Origin: Chloroflexota bacterium
GTDB lineage: Bacteria; Chloroflexota; UBA6077
Assembly: GCA_021845945.1 (NCBI GenBank)
Contig: JAJZRD010000009.1
Span: 1 to 39,289 of the forward strand
Length of the DNA: 39,289 nt
Reading direction: 5' to 3'
Shown here: positions 8,863-16,675 of the stretch, piece after piece
Layout: each line of letters begins with the position of its first letter
Position numbering within the stretch: the stretch's first letter is position 1
Notes under the pieces: model-generated
The model's database searches: none
Told to the model about the DNA's origin: nothing
Seen by the model: the letters and a program-made list of their open reading frames with translations, nothing else
Program-made: the position numbers and the translations under genes

Positions 8863-9066
8863 GGTCTACTCTCCCTTCTTTGCTCTGGAGCAACGACGCA
8901 CGAGGGGAAGTCTCAATCATCAAGAGGCACCATGGATCCCGGGACAGTGAAGCGCCACAGAATTGTCCTCAGATGAGGCCCCGGCGGCCGGCCCAGGAAG
9001 AAGGTCCCAGACGCCGCAGGGTGAAGGTCACCACCTCCCCCCTCTTCCAGATAGCTGATTGGCCGG

Positions 9067-9095
9067 ATTGTATACGGGCATGCAGGGTCCGTCAA
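9067..9095 (-). promoter_or_regulatory. Sigma70-type promoter for tctCBA
   Basis: On the minus strand: TTGACG (9090-9095), a 17-base spacer, TACAAT (9067-9072). Transcription would start near 9060, leaving a roughly 200-base leader before tctC in which no convincing reading frame or known riboswitch is visible. Confidence 0.6.
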
Positions 9096-9140
9096 GGAGC
9101 GCCTGGGACCGTCCGATTGAGGCAGAGTGAGAAACCGTGG

Positions 9141-9162
9141 CCTGCCACAGGATTCTGGCAGG
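9141..9162. repeat. Inverted repeat upstream of the tct promoter
   Basis: CCTGCCA (9141-9147) and TGGCAGG (9156-9162), perfect 7-base arms around 8 bases, about 45 bases upstream of the tct -35. It is a possible regulator site; the evidence is symmetry and position only. Confidence 0.3.
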
Positions 9163-9214
9163 GGCACTTACAGGGATCGCCCGACGCGGTGAAGGGCAAC
9201 GGCCGGGGCGAACG

Positions 9215-9269
9215 GCAGATTCGTCCCTACATAGCAGATTCGTCCCTACATAGCAGATTCGTCCCTACA
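9215..9269. repeat. Three tandem copies of a 19-bp unit
   Basis: The unit GCAGATTCGTCCCTACATA occurs at 9215-9233, 9234-9252 and, lacking its last two bases, 9253-9269. The minus-strand reading contains TGTAGGGACGAATCTGC; the TGTAGGG core also forms the ends of the palindromic element at 31853-31928. It lies between the end of the aro-kinase operon and the tct promoter. There are no spacers, so it is not a CRISPR array. Confidence 0.9.
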
Positions 9270-9292
9270 CTGTAAAGAAATGTAAACCTATC

Positions 9293-9319
9293 CAGCACCC
9301 GGTTGCCCGCCGGGCGCTG
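9293..9319 (-). terminator. Hairpin terminator after the aro/histidine kinase operon
   Basis: Arms 9293-9302 and 9310-9319 pair over 10 positions (one G-U) with a 7-base loop, directly after the kinase stop codon. On the minus strand the stem is followed by a broken T-rich stretch, so termination strength is uncertain. Confidence 0.5.
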
Positions 9320-9322
9320 CTC

Positions 9323-11104
9323 TCAGGGCTGGCCGTCGCCGGGCACGGGCTCCGACGGCGAACCGACGCCGTCGCCGGACTCGGGCGCGATCCCGACCGG
9401 CTCTGCGGGGATCGAGACCACCACGGCGGTGCCCTTGTCCACCTGGCTCTCCACCGCCACTTCACCGCCCATGGCATCGACCAACTGCTTCACGATAGAG
9501 AGCCCCAGGCCGGTGCCCGGTATGCATCGGGTCTGGCTCATCTCGCCCCGGAAGAAGGGGTCGAACATCCGCTCGAGATCCTCGGGCGGGATCCCGTACC
9601 CGGAATCGCTGACCTCGATCTTCAGCTTCTCTCCACCCACCGACACCCGCACCAGCACCGGCGACGGATCCTGAGAGAAGTTCAGGGCGTTCCGCACCAG
9701 CCTGACGACCACGGACTTCAGCTTGGCTCCATCCACCGTTACCGGCGGCAGCGGTTCCGCGACCTCCAGCAGCACCCGGTGTCCGTGAGTAGGTCCGCAC
9801 GCATCGGCTATGGCCTCTCGAACCACAGCCGAAGTGTCGGACGGCTGGGTAGACAGCACCAACGAACCCGATTGCAGGTCGGCGAACTCGATGATGTCGT
9901 CCACTACCTCGGCCAGCCGCACCGAGCCCTGGTTCACAAGGCCCGCGACCTGGCGAAGCTGGTCCGGCTCGAACAGCCGCTGCATCAGCAGCTCGCTTCC
10001 CGCCTGAACGAAGCTGAGGGGGGTGCGCAGCTCGTGGGAGATGGTGGAGATGACCCGCGACTTGAGCTCGTTCAGATCCCGCAGGGCCGCGGCCTCGCTG
10101 GCCTGCCGGTGTTGGCGCTGGCTCCGGAGGGCCAGCCCAACGATGTCGGCCAACCCCCGCAGCAGATCCACCTCCTTGGCCGTGAAATCCTCGTCCGATC
10201 GAGATCTCACCACCACTATCTGTCCCACCACCTCGCCATCGATCGCAAGGGGCACCAGAGCCACCGACCGTATCTCCACGGAGACCAGATCCGCCTCCGC
10301 CCCCAGCTGATCGTGCTGCAACTCGCCCACCACCACCACATCCAGACCGCTCAGCATGCTGGCTACCGCCGGGATCCGGTCGGGGGAAATGGGGGCCGAG
10401 GTGAATCGCTCCGCTTTCCGGCTTGCCGGGTTGCCCCGCCACTCCGGCTCGAACTCCCCCTTGTCCGGAGCCCACGACCACACGGAGCAGCGATCGCACT
10501 CCAGCAAGGTTGGCACGATCTCGACCATGGATCGGAAGAGACCCGACTGCTCGGTCTCCCTACCCAGGTCCCGGGCGACCTGCAGCAGTGTGCTGGAGGA
10601 CTCGGCTTCCTGCTTCTGCAATCGGTAGCGTTGAGCGGACTCGATGGAGGACGCGGCCCAGTTGGCCAGCATGCTGAGGATCGAGAGGTCTTTCTGGTCG
10701 AAGGCGCCCTGTCGGTAGCTCTGGACGGAGATGAAGCCGAGGACCTTTCCGCCGATGCTCATCGGCGCCCCCATCCACGATAGGGGAATGGTGCCCCGCT
10801 CGAGCTCGAAGTTTCGCACCAGCAGCGGTCTTCCCGTGCGGACGATCACGTCGCTGAGACCATCTCCGAGCTCGCGGGTTTGGGGCACCTGTTTGACCCC
10901 ACGCTCGACCACCATCTCGTAGGTGATCTGGTTGGGACCGGGCCCGCATAGAGCGATCGAGAAGGACTCGACGGGGAGAACCTTCGCCGCCTGCGCCCAG
11001 ATCGCCTCAAAGACCCCGTCTGGTCCTTCTCCCAACTTCCACTCCAACCGGGGGTGTACACACACGTCTAGCAAGAAAGTAGCACTAGGAGCGAGATTCC
11101 ACAA
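9323..11104 (-). CDS. Cytoplasmic GAF-GAF sensor histidine kinase
   Basis: Soluble two-component sensor kinase of 593 residues with no membrane segment. Order: GAF domain about residues 25-158, second GAF about 185-330, a short coiled linker, then a HisKA/HATPase core. Kinase boxes are the H-box ISHELRTPLSF with His357, N-box VVRLVRNALNFS (about 467-477), G1 DSGYGIPPEDL, F-box MFDPFFRG and G2 GTGLGLSIVKQL. The C-terminus carries a Pro/Gly-rich tail. The TTG at 11102-11104 is the longest start and overlaps the aroQ end by 20 bases; downstream GTG codons are possible. It is the last gene of the shikimate operon and has no response regulator beside it. The ligand of the GAF domains is unknown. 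Confidence 0.88.
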   Translation of the reverse strand: MWNLAPSATFLLDVCVHPRLEWKLGEGPDGVFEAIWAQAAKVLPVESFSIALCGPGPNQITYEMVVERGVKQVPQTRELGDGLSDVIVRTGRPLLVRNFELERGTIPLSWMGAPMSIGGKVLGFISVQSYRQGAFDQKDLSILSMLANWAASSIESAQRYRLQKQEAESSSTLLQVARDLGRETEQSGLFRSMVEIVPTLLECDRCSVWSWAPDKGEFEPEWRGNPASRKAERFTSAPISPDRIPAVASMLSGLDVVVVGELQHDQLGAEADLVSVEIRSVALVPLAIDGEVVGQIVVVRSRSDEDFTAKEVDLLRGLADIVGLALRSQRQHRQASEAAALRDLNELKSRVISTISHELRTPLSFVQAGSELLMQRLFEPDQLRQVAGLVNQGSVRLAEVVDDIIEFADLQSGSLVLSTQPSDTSAVVREAIADACGPTHGHRVLLEVAEPLPPVTVDGAKLKSVVVRLVRNALNFSQDPSPVLVRVSVGGEKLKIEVSDSGYGIPPEDLERMFDPFFRGEMSQTRCIPGTGLGLSIVKQLVDAMGGEVAVESQVDKGTAVVVSIPAEPVGIAPESGDGVGSPSEPVPGDGQP

Positions 11105-11525
11105 GGGCTATTAGTCCCTGAAGTGCCAGCGAGTATCCCTGGTGCCCGAGCCCGGATATCTGGCCCGTGACCACCTCCGACGTGATCGAGTGGTGCCGGA
11201 AGGGCTCACGAGTGTAGATGTTGGAGAGGTGCACTTCGATGACGGGAATCGATAGAAATGCCAGGGCGTCCCGCACCGCCACGCTGTAGTGACTGAACGC
11301 CGCCGGGTTGATGATCAGGCCATCCACGACGCCTTCAAGCTCGTGAAGATAGTCAATTATAGCCCCTTCGCTGTTACTCTGGAAGAACTGCAACTGGACA
11401 CCCAGGGATCGGGCCCGCTCCGTTAGTCCAGCTTCGATCTCCGCCAGGGTAGTCGTTCCGTAGATCCCGGGCTGTCTCTTGCCCAGGACGTCCAAGTTGG
11501 GGCCATTAACCACCGCGATCTTCAC
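11085..11525 (-). CDS. aroQ: Type II 3-dehydroquinate dehydratase
   Basis: Third step of the shikimate pathway: dehydrates 3-dehydroquinate to 3-dehydroshikimate. The 146-residue protein is a typical type II enzyme with NGPNLDVLGKRQPGIYG at the N-terminus (Tyr of IYG as the catalytic base, Arg in the lid), QSNSEGAIID, NPAAFSHYSVAVRDAL (catalytic His) and EVHLSNIYTREPFRHHS. The GTG at 11523-11525 has AAGGAG six bases upstream. It follows aroB by 45 bases; its end overlaps the histidine kinase frame. Confidence 0.96.
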   Translation of the reverse strand: MKIAVVNGPNLDVLGKRQPGIYGTTTLAEIEAGLTERARSLGVQLQFFQSNSEGAIIDYLHELEGVVDGLIINPAAFSHYSVAVRDALAFLSIPVIEVHLSNIYTREPFRHHSITSEVVTGQISGLGHQGYSLALQGLIALVESRS

Positions 11526-11570
11526 CTTCCGCTCCTTCGTTCGCGACAGGGAGACAAGGTCGCCTCCCCA

Positions 11571-12659
11571 TCACCCCGCCACCAACATCTCCAGTACCTG
11601 CTTCACCAGTTCGACGGGCACGTCCCGACGGATCACCACCCGGCCGATCCCCTCGGGGAGAACCCACGCCAGCCGTCCCTGGCTCGCCTTCTTGTCCCGC
11701 AGCATGGCCTCCCACACCCGATCCAGGGCGACTTCCGGGCAGCGGGTTGGGAGATCCAGCCCGCTCAGCAGCGTCTCCTGCCGGCCGCCCACGGCGGCAT
11801 CCACCATACCCAGCTCCGTCGTGATCCTGGCCGCGCCCACCATGCCGATGGCTACCGCCTCACCGTGGCGGTAGCGGGAGTATCCGGAGGCGGCCTCCAC
11901 CCCATGGCCGATGGTGTGGCCGTAGTTGAGGATGGCGCGCAGGCCGGATTCCCTCTCGTCCGCCTGAACCACCTGCGCCTTCAGCCGCACGGTTCGGGCT
12001 ACGATCTCCTCCATCGCTTCCGGCTCCGCCCGCAACAATCCCGCCCCCTGGGCCTCCAGTTGCTCGAAGAAAGGGGCATCCATGATGGCCGCCATCTTCA
12101 CCACCTCACCCAGGGCCGCCGACAGCTCCCGAATTGGTAGAGAGGAGAGGGTGCCCGGGTCCGCCACCACCAGGGACGGCGGATAGAAGGAGCCGATCAG
12201 GTTCTTTCCCCGAGGGTGGTTGACGGCCACCTTGCCACCCACGCTGGAATCCACCTGGGCCAGCAGGCTGGTAGGCAGCTGCACCAGCCGCACCCCCCGG
12301 AGCAGGGTGGCGGCGGCGAAGCCCGCCAGGTCCCCCACCACGCCGCCGCCCAGCGCCAGCACCAGGTCGCGCCGCTCGGTGCCCAGGTCGATCATCCAAT
12401 CGTAGAGACGCGCCGCCATCCCCAGCGACTTGCTGGTCTCCCCCGACGGGACCAGGAAGGAGGCGACGGCGAAGCCATCGGCCCGGAGCCTTTCCTCCAG
12501 CTCCGGACCGTAGAGCCGGTGCACCGCCTCGTCCGCCACCAGCCGAACGGCCCCCTCCAGGCCTGACTCTCTCAGCAGCCGGCCGGCGAAGGGGAGCAGC
12601 CCCCGCCCGACCAACACCCGATACCGGCCGGCCGTCGCCTCGATAGGAATAGAGATCAT
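11571..12659 (-). CDS. aroB: 3-dehydroquinate synthase
   Basis: Second pathway step: NAD- and metal-dependent cyclisation of DAHP to 3-dehydroquinate. The 362-residue length is normal. NAD-binding GGGVVGDLAGF at 104-114, PTSLLAQVDSSVGGK at 129-143, then metal and substrate residues in GEVVKMA, NYGHTIGHGVE and YRHGEAVAIGM. The ATG start (12657-12659) overlaps the aroK stop in an ATGA arrangement, indicating translational coupling. Confidence 0.97.
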   Translation of the reverse strand: MISIPIEATAGRYRVLVGRGLLPFAGRLLRESGLEGAVRLVADEAVHRLYGPELEERLRADGFAVASFLVPSGETSKSLGMAARLYDWMIDLGTERRDLVLALGGGVVGDLAGFAAATLLRGVRLVQLPTSLLAQVDSSVGGKVAVNHPRGKNLIGSFYPPSLVVADPGTLSSLPIRELSAALGEVVKMAAIMDAPFFEQLEAQGAGLLRAEPEAMEEIVARTVRLKAQVVQADERESGLRAILNYGHTIGHGVEAASGYSRYRHGEAVAIGMVGAARITTELGMVDAAVGGRQETLLSGLDLPTRCPEVALDRVWEAMLRDKKASQGRLAWVLPEGIGRVVIRRDVPVELVKQVLEMLVAG

Positions 12660-13204
12660 GGCTCCCTCGCTACCCCGGTCGACCGACCGTCCAGCGCCGT
12701 CTCGAGGGCCGCGGCGACCCTTGCGACCGCCCCCTCCGGCTCCATCTCCTCGGTGGACACCGTCAGGTGGGCGGTCTCTCGATAGATGGGATCCCTGACT
12801 GCCTTCAACGCCGCGATCCGCTCCCTGCCCCCCGTCCCCAACATTGGCCGGGGCTCCTCTTCGGCGGCCCGGGCCAGCCTACGGTACAGGGTATCGACCC
12901 CCGCCTCCAGGAGCACCACCAGGTTGCCCTCCCTCACGATCTCGCGGCTGCCCGGATCCACCACGGCCCCGCCACCCACGGCCACGACCCTGCGGGTCCC
13001 TCGGAGCGCCTCCCTCACGGCCTCGCCTTCGAGCTGCCGAAAGGCGGCCTCGCCCTCCCGAGCGAAGATCTCGTGGATCCGCCGACCGGCCTGCCGTTCT
13101 ACCTCGACGTCGGTATCAACGAACTGCCAGCCCAAATGTTGCGCCAGAAGCCGCCCAACCGCCGACTTGCCGCTGCCGCTGAAACCGATCAGCACCACGT
13201 TCAT
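12656..13204 (-). CDS. aroK: Shikimate kinase
   Basis: Fifth step: ATP-dependent phosphorylation of shikimate at the 3-hydroxyl. The 182-residue protein shows the P-loop GFSGSGKS at residues 7-14, the shikimate-binding DTDVEVERQAGRRIHEIF segment with the conserved Asp-x-Asp, the FRQLEGEAV segment and the GGGAVVDP loop near residue 80. The ATG at 13202-13204 has GGAG nine bases upstream, set within the end of aroC six bases away. The stop overlaps the aroB start by four bases. Confidence 0.96.
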   Translation of the reverse strand: MNVVLIGFSGSGKSAVGRLLAQHLGWQFVDTDVEVERQAGRRIHEIFAREGEAAFRQLEGEAVREALRGTRRVVAVGGGAVVDPGSREIVREGNLVVLLEAGVDTLYRRLARAAEEEPRPMLGTGGRERIAALKAVRDPIYRETAHLTVSTEEMEPEGAVARVAAALETALDGRSTGVAREP

Positions 13205-13210
13205 CGTGTA

Positions 13211-14446
13211 CTACTCCGAAAGACACTCGGTTGGGGGCGATCCCGGCGATCGCCCCGAGGCGGCCAGGTATCCCCGATAGTTGCGGTCGATCTCCTCCAC
13301 CGAGTCGCCGCCGAACTTCTCCAGGAAGGCATCGGCCAGCACCAGGGCCACCATGGCCTCGCCCACGACGCCCGCCGCGGGGACCACGCACACGTCGCTC
13401 CGCTCGATGGTCGCTGCCACCGGCCGCTTCGTCACCAGGTCCACCGATGGGAGCGGCTGCATCAGGGTGGGTATCGGCTTGGCCGCGCAGCGCACCACGA
13501 AGGGCTCTCCGTTGCTCGTGCCCCCTTCGATGCCGCCGGCGTTGTTCCCCTGCCGCACCCATCCTTCCTCTGGGTCGTGCCGGATCACGTCGTGGAAGCC
13601 GCTTCCTCGCAGCACAGCGCCGCCGAAGCCGGCCCCCACCTCGAAGCCCTTGACCGAGTTGATGCTCATCAACGCCTCGCCCAGCCGGGCGCTCAGCTTC
13701 CGATCCCACTGCACGTGGCTCCCCAGGCCGGCCGGCACCCCGTAGACCACCACCTGGAAGACCCCACCCAGGGTGTCGCCCGCCCGCCGGGCCTCGTCGA
13801 TTGCCTGCACCATCGCCTCGCCCGCCGCGGGGTCACCGCACCGCACCGGCGATGCCTCCACCGCCTCCCAGTATCGCTCGGCCCTCTCCCCCCAGGCCCC
13901 CCGCCGGTCGGTGCCGACCCACCCAGGTACCTCGGCCGCCACCCCACCGATGGCCACGGTCTCGCTCCGCAGCTCGATGCCGAAGTGGCCGAGCAGCGTC
14001 CGGGCGATGGCCGCCAGGGCAACCCGCGCGGCGGTCTCACGGGCGCTGGCCCTCTCCAGCACGTTCCGCACGTCCTGGTGGCCGTACTTGAGCGCTCCGG
14101 GTAGGTCGGCGTGCCCGGGCCGGAGGCGGGTCACCGCCTCCACCGGCTGCTCCGGGGGCTCCACGCCCATCCGCCCCGTCCAGTTGGCCCAGTCACGGTT
14201 CGGGATCAGAAGGCCTATGGGACTCCCCAGGGTGAGCCCGTGGCGCACGCCGGAGAGCAGCTGCACCCGGTCCTTCTCGATCTTCATCCGCCCGCCGCGG
14301 CCGTGGCCCCCTTGCCGGCGCCGAAGCTGCAGGTCGATCTCCTCGGGCGCCAGGGGCAGCCCGGCAGGCATGCCGTCCAGGATCCCCACCAGCGCCTGCC
14401 CGTGGGACTCCCCAGCCGTGAGCAGCCTCAGCACCCTAAGCATCAT
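13211..14446 (-). CDS. aroC: Chorismate synthase
   Basis: Last step: reduced-FMN-dependent elimination of phosphate from EPSP to give chorismate. Signatures are TAGESHG near the N-terminus, RPGHADLPGALKYGH, the SARETAARVA segment, NNAGGIEGGTSNGEP and the VVPAAGVVGEAM C-terminal region. The frame is open for 75 codons upstream, but the family N-terminus begins at the double ATG (14446 and 14443), with GGAGG four and seven bases before them respectively; the second ATG has the better spacing. At 411 residues it is slightly long. Its start overlaps the aroE end by 11 bases. Confidence 0.95.
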   Translation of the reverse strand: MMLRVLRLLTAGESHGQALVGILDGMPAGLPLAPEEIDLQLRRRQGGHGRGGRMKIEKDRVQLLSGVRHGLTLGSPIGLLIPNRDWANWTGRMGVEPPEQPVEAVTRLRPGHADLPGALKYGHQDVRNVLERASARETAARVALAAIARTLLGHFGIELRSETVAIGGVAAEVPGWVGTDRRGAWGERAERYWEAVEASPVRCGDPAAGEAMVQAIDEARRAGDTLGGVFQVVVYGVPAGLGSHVQWDRKLSARLGEALMSINSVKGFEVGAGFGGAVLRGSGFHDVIRHDPEEGWVRQGNNAGGIEGGTSNGEPFVVRCAAKPIPTLMQPLPSVDLVTKRPVAATIERSDVCVVPAAGVVGEAMVALVLADAFLEKFGGDSVEEIDRNYRGYLAASGRSPGSPPTECLSE

Positions 14447-15383
14447 CGAGCCTCCTTCCCTCGCCCTCAGGGAGAGGCGTGGACCGGCCGGAGGGCAGAT
14501 CCACGGGGTGAGGGTGCCGATGGCTGACGGCCGGCGGCTGATGGCTCTCGACCAGGGCCCGCTCCGCCGCGTCCTGCATGGCCTCCACCGGCGCCTTATG
14601 GCCGGTCCACAGCTCGAAGGCGGCGGCGCCCTGGTAGACCAGCATCGGGAGGCCGTCCAGTGTCCGGGCACCCCGCAGCGCGGCCTCCCGCAGCAGTCGG
14701 GTAGGTCGAGGATTGTAGATCAGATCCACTGCCAATATGCCCTCAGGAATCAATTCGGCAGGAAGCGGCGTTTCGTGAACGGCTAACCCCACCGAGGTTG
14801 CGTTTACCAGCAATCCAGCCCCGGCCAGCCCCATCGCCACCGCCGCCGGGTCCCACGGCTCCACCGCTACCTCGGTGTCCCACTGCCACGCCCGGGCCGA
14901 GGCCGCCAGCCGCTGCGCCCGCTCCCGGTGCCGGTTGTGCAGGCTCACCCTCGCGGCTCCGGCCCGGCAGAGTGCCCACACCACGGCCCGGGCGGCTCCC
15001 CCTGCGCCCAGCACCACTACCTTCCGGCCCCGCGGGTCGAACCGCCCCCGCTCTCGGAGGGCCTGGAGGAAGCCTATCCCGTCGGTATTGTACCCGACCA
15101 GCCGCTCCTGGGAGACCACGATGGTGTTGACCGCGCCGATGGCCTCCGCCTCGGGGGACAGCCCATCCAGTAGCGGGATCACCGCCTCCTTGTGGGGGAC
15201 CGTCACGTTGATGCCCAGCCAGTCTCCGCTCCTGAGGTCCGAGACGAAGGCCGGTAGGCCGGCGGGGACCACCTCACGACGATCGTAGGTCGCCTGGACG
15301 CCGCAGGCCTCCAGGGCAGCCCCGTGGAGGGCCGGAGAGAGGCTGTGAGATATGGGGTAGCCGATCACAGCCAGCTGCTTCAC
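14436..15383 (-). CDS. aroE: Shikimate dehydrogenase with an added C-terminal tail
   Basis: Fourth step: NADPH-dependent reduction of 3-dehydroshikimate. The GTG at 15381-15383 has GGGGAGG six bases upstream and overlaps the aroA stop (GTGA). Motifs in order: SHSLSPALHGAAL substrate site, NVTVPHKEAV with the catalytic Lys, GAVNTIV, YNTDGIGF, Rossmann loop GAGGAARAVVWAL, NRHRERAQ, NATSVGL, DLIYNPRPTRLL and GLPMLVYQGAAAFELWTG. The core ends about 35 residues before the stop. The remaining tail is rich in Pro, His, Ser and Arg (SHRHPHPVDLP, TPLPEGEGR) and is encoded by palindromic sequence, so it looks like readthrough into a repeat. Length is 315 residues against the usual 270-290. Confidence 0.95.
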   Translation of the reverse strand: MKQLAVIGYPISHSLSPALHGAALEACGVQATYDRREVVPAGLPAFVSDLRSGDWLGINVTVPHKEAVIPLLDGLSPEAEAIGAVNTIVVSQERLVGYNTDGIGFLQALRERGRFDPRGRKVVVLGAGGAARAVVWALCRAGAARVSLHNRHRERAQRLAASARAWQWDTEVAVEPWDPAAVAMGLAGAGLLVNATSVGLAVHETPLPAELIPEGILAVDLIYNPRPTRLLREAALRGARTLDGLPMLVYQGAAAFELWTGHKAPVEAMQDAAERALVESHQPPAVSHRHPHPVDLPSGRSTPLPEGEGRRLDDA

Positions 15384-16675
15384 GCCTGACCTCCCCGGGA
15401 GAGGCACTCCAGGTCCTTCCAGAAGCCGGGATAGGAGACCTCCGCCACCTCGGCCCCCTCGATGGCCGTCTCGCCCTGGGCCACCAGTCCGGCCACCGCC
15501 ATGGCCATCGCCATCCGGTGGTCGCCGTAGCTGAGGCAGCGGTCGCCCCGGAGGCTCCGTCCCCCGCGCACCACCAGCCCGTCGGACAGCTCCTGCACGT
15601 CGGCTCCCAGCCTGGCCAGCTCCGTCGACATGGCTCGCACCCGATCGGTCTCCTTCACTCTCAGCTCTGCAGCGTCGCTGAAGCGGGTCTCGCCCTCGGC
15701 GAAGGCCGCCGCCACCGCCAGCACCGGTATCTCGTCGATCAGTCGAGGGATCAGCGCACCTCCGACCTGCGCCCCCCGCAGATGGCTGGATCTGGCCACC
15801 AGGTCGGCCACGGGCTCGCCACCCCGCTCTCCCCTGGGAACCACCTCCAGGTCGGCGCCCATGGCGCGGAGCACCTCCAGAACCCCCGTCCGGCCGGGGT
15901 TGATCCCCACATCCCTGACGGTGATCTCCGCGTCGGGATGGATGGCCGCGGCCACCAGCCAGAAGGCGGCCGAGGAGATGTCCCCCGGCACCTGCACGCT
16001 CAAGACGGTAAGGGGGTCCCCCGGCGTCAGGGTGATGGCGCCGCCGGCCGGGGAGATGCGAGCCCCCTGGGCCGCCAGCATCCGCTCCGTGTGATCGCGC
16101 GAGGGCTGAGGCTCCCGCAGCACCGTGGGGCCCTCGGCGCAGAGGCCGGCCAGCAGCAGGGCCGACTTCAGCTGGGCGCTGGCCACCGGGAGATTGTACT
16201 CTATTCCCTTGAGAAACCCTCCCCGCACGGCTATCGGCGGCAGGGAATCGTCGCGCCGCGCCCACAGCTGGGCTCCCATCCTCCTGAGGGGCTCAATCAC
16301 CCTCCTCATGGGGCGGGAGCGCAGGGAGCTGTCGCCGGTGAGGATGGAGAGAAAGGGCTGTCCGGCAAGCAGCCCCGCCAGGAGCCGCATGGCCGTGCCG
16401 GAGTTCCCCGCATCCAGAAGGTCCTCGGGCTCCCGCAGCCCCTGCAGCCCAACGCCCACGACCCGCAGTGCACCGTCCCCCAGGGTCTCGATGGTGACAC
16501 CCAGGGCCCGCAGGCAGCGAAGGGTGGAGAGGCAGTCGGCGCCGGGGCCCAGGTTCGAGACGGTAGCCTCCCCCTCGGCGATGGCGTTCAGCATCAGGGC
16601 CCGGTGGGAGATAGACTTGTCCCCGGGAACCCGAAGCTCGCCCCGCAGCCGCCGGGCCGGTTTCACCACGATCAT
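15380..16675 (-). CDS. aroA: EPSP synthase (3-phosphoshikimate 1-carboxyvinyltransferase)
   Basis: Sixth step: transfers enolpyruvate from PEP to shikimate-3-phosphate. The ATG at 16673-16675 overlaps the aroF stop (ATGA) and gives the family N-terminus with GDKSISHRA at 18-26. Further blocks: DAGNSGTAMRLL, VASAQLKSALLLAGL, SRDHTERML, IPRLIDEIPVLAVAAA, ELRVKETDRVRAM and SYGDHRMAMAMA. Three of four published class II markers are present (RDHTE, GDKS, SAQLK); the fourth, N-x-T-R, reads NPGR. The 431-residue length is typical. There is little ribosome-site signal, so translation probably depends on coupling to aroF. Confidence 0.96.
   Translation of the reverse strand: MIVVKPARRLRGELRVPGDKSISHRALMLNAIAEGEATVSNLGPGADCLSTLRCLRALGVTIETLGDGALRVVGVGLQGLREPEDLLDAGNSGTAMRLLAGLLAGQPFLSILTGDSSLRSRPMRRVIEPLRRMGAQLWARRDDSLPPIAVRGGFLKGIEYNLPVASAQLKSALLLAGLCAEGPTVLREPQPSRDHTERMLAAQGARISPAGGAITLTPGDPLTVLSVQVPGDISSAAFWLVAAAIHPDAEITVRDVGINPGRTGVLEVLRAMGADLEVVPRGERGGEPVADLVARSSHLRGAQVGGALIPRLIDEIPVLAVAAAFAEGETRFSDAAELRVKETDRVRAMSTELARLGADVQELSDGLVVRGGRSLRGDRCLSYGDHRMAMAMAVAGLVAQGETAIEGAEVAEVSYPGFWKDLECLSRGGQA

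Noticed and set aside
8913..9167. Small minus-strand frame upstream of tctC
   Set aside because: It spans the predicted tct promoter, has no ribosome site and no recognisable sequence.
9215..9269. CRISPR array
   Set aside because: The repeats are directly adjacent with no spacers, only three units, and no cas genes are near.
14447..14671. N-terminal extension of chorismate synthase by 75 residues
   Set aside because: The added residues are Arg/Pro/Ser-rich shadow sequence of aroE, while a GGAGG site stands directly before the double ATG at 14443-14446.
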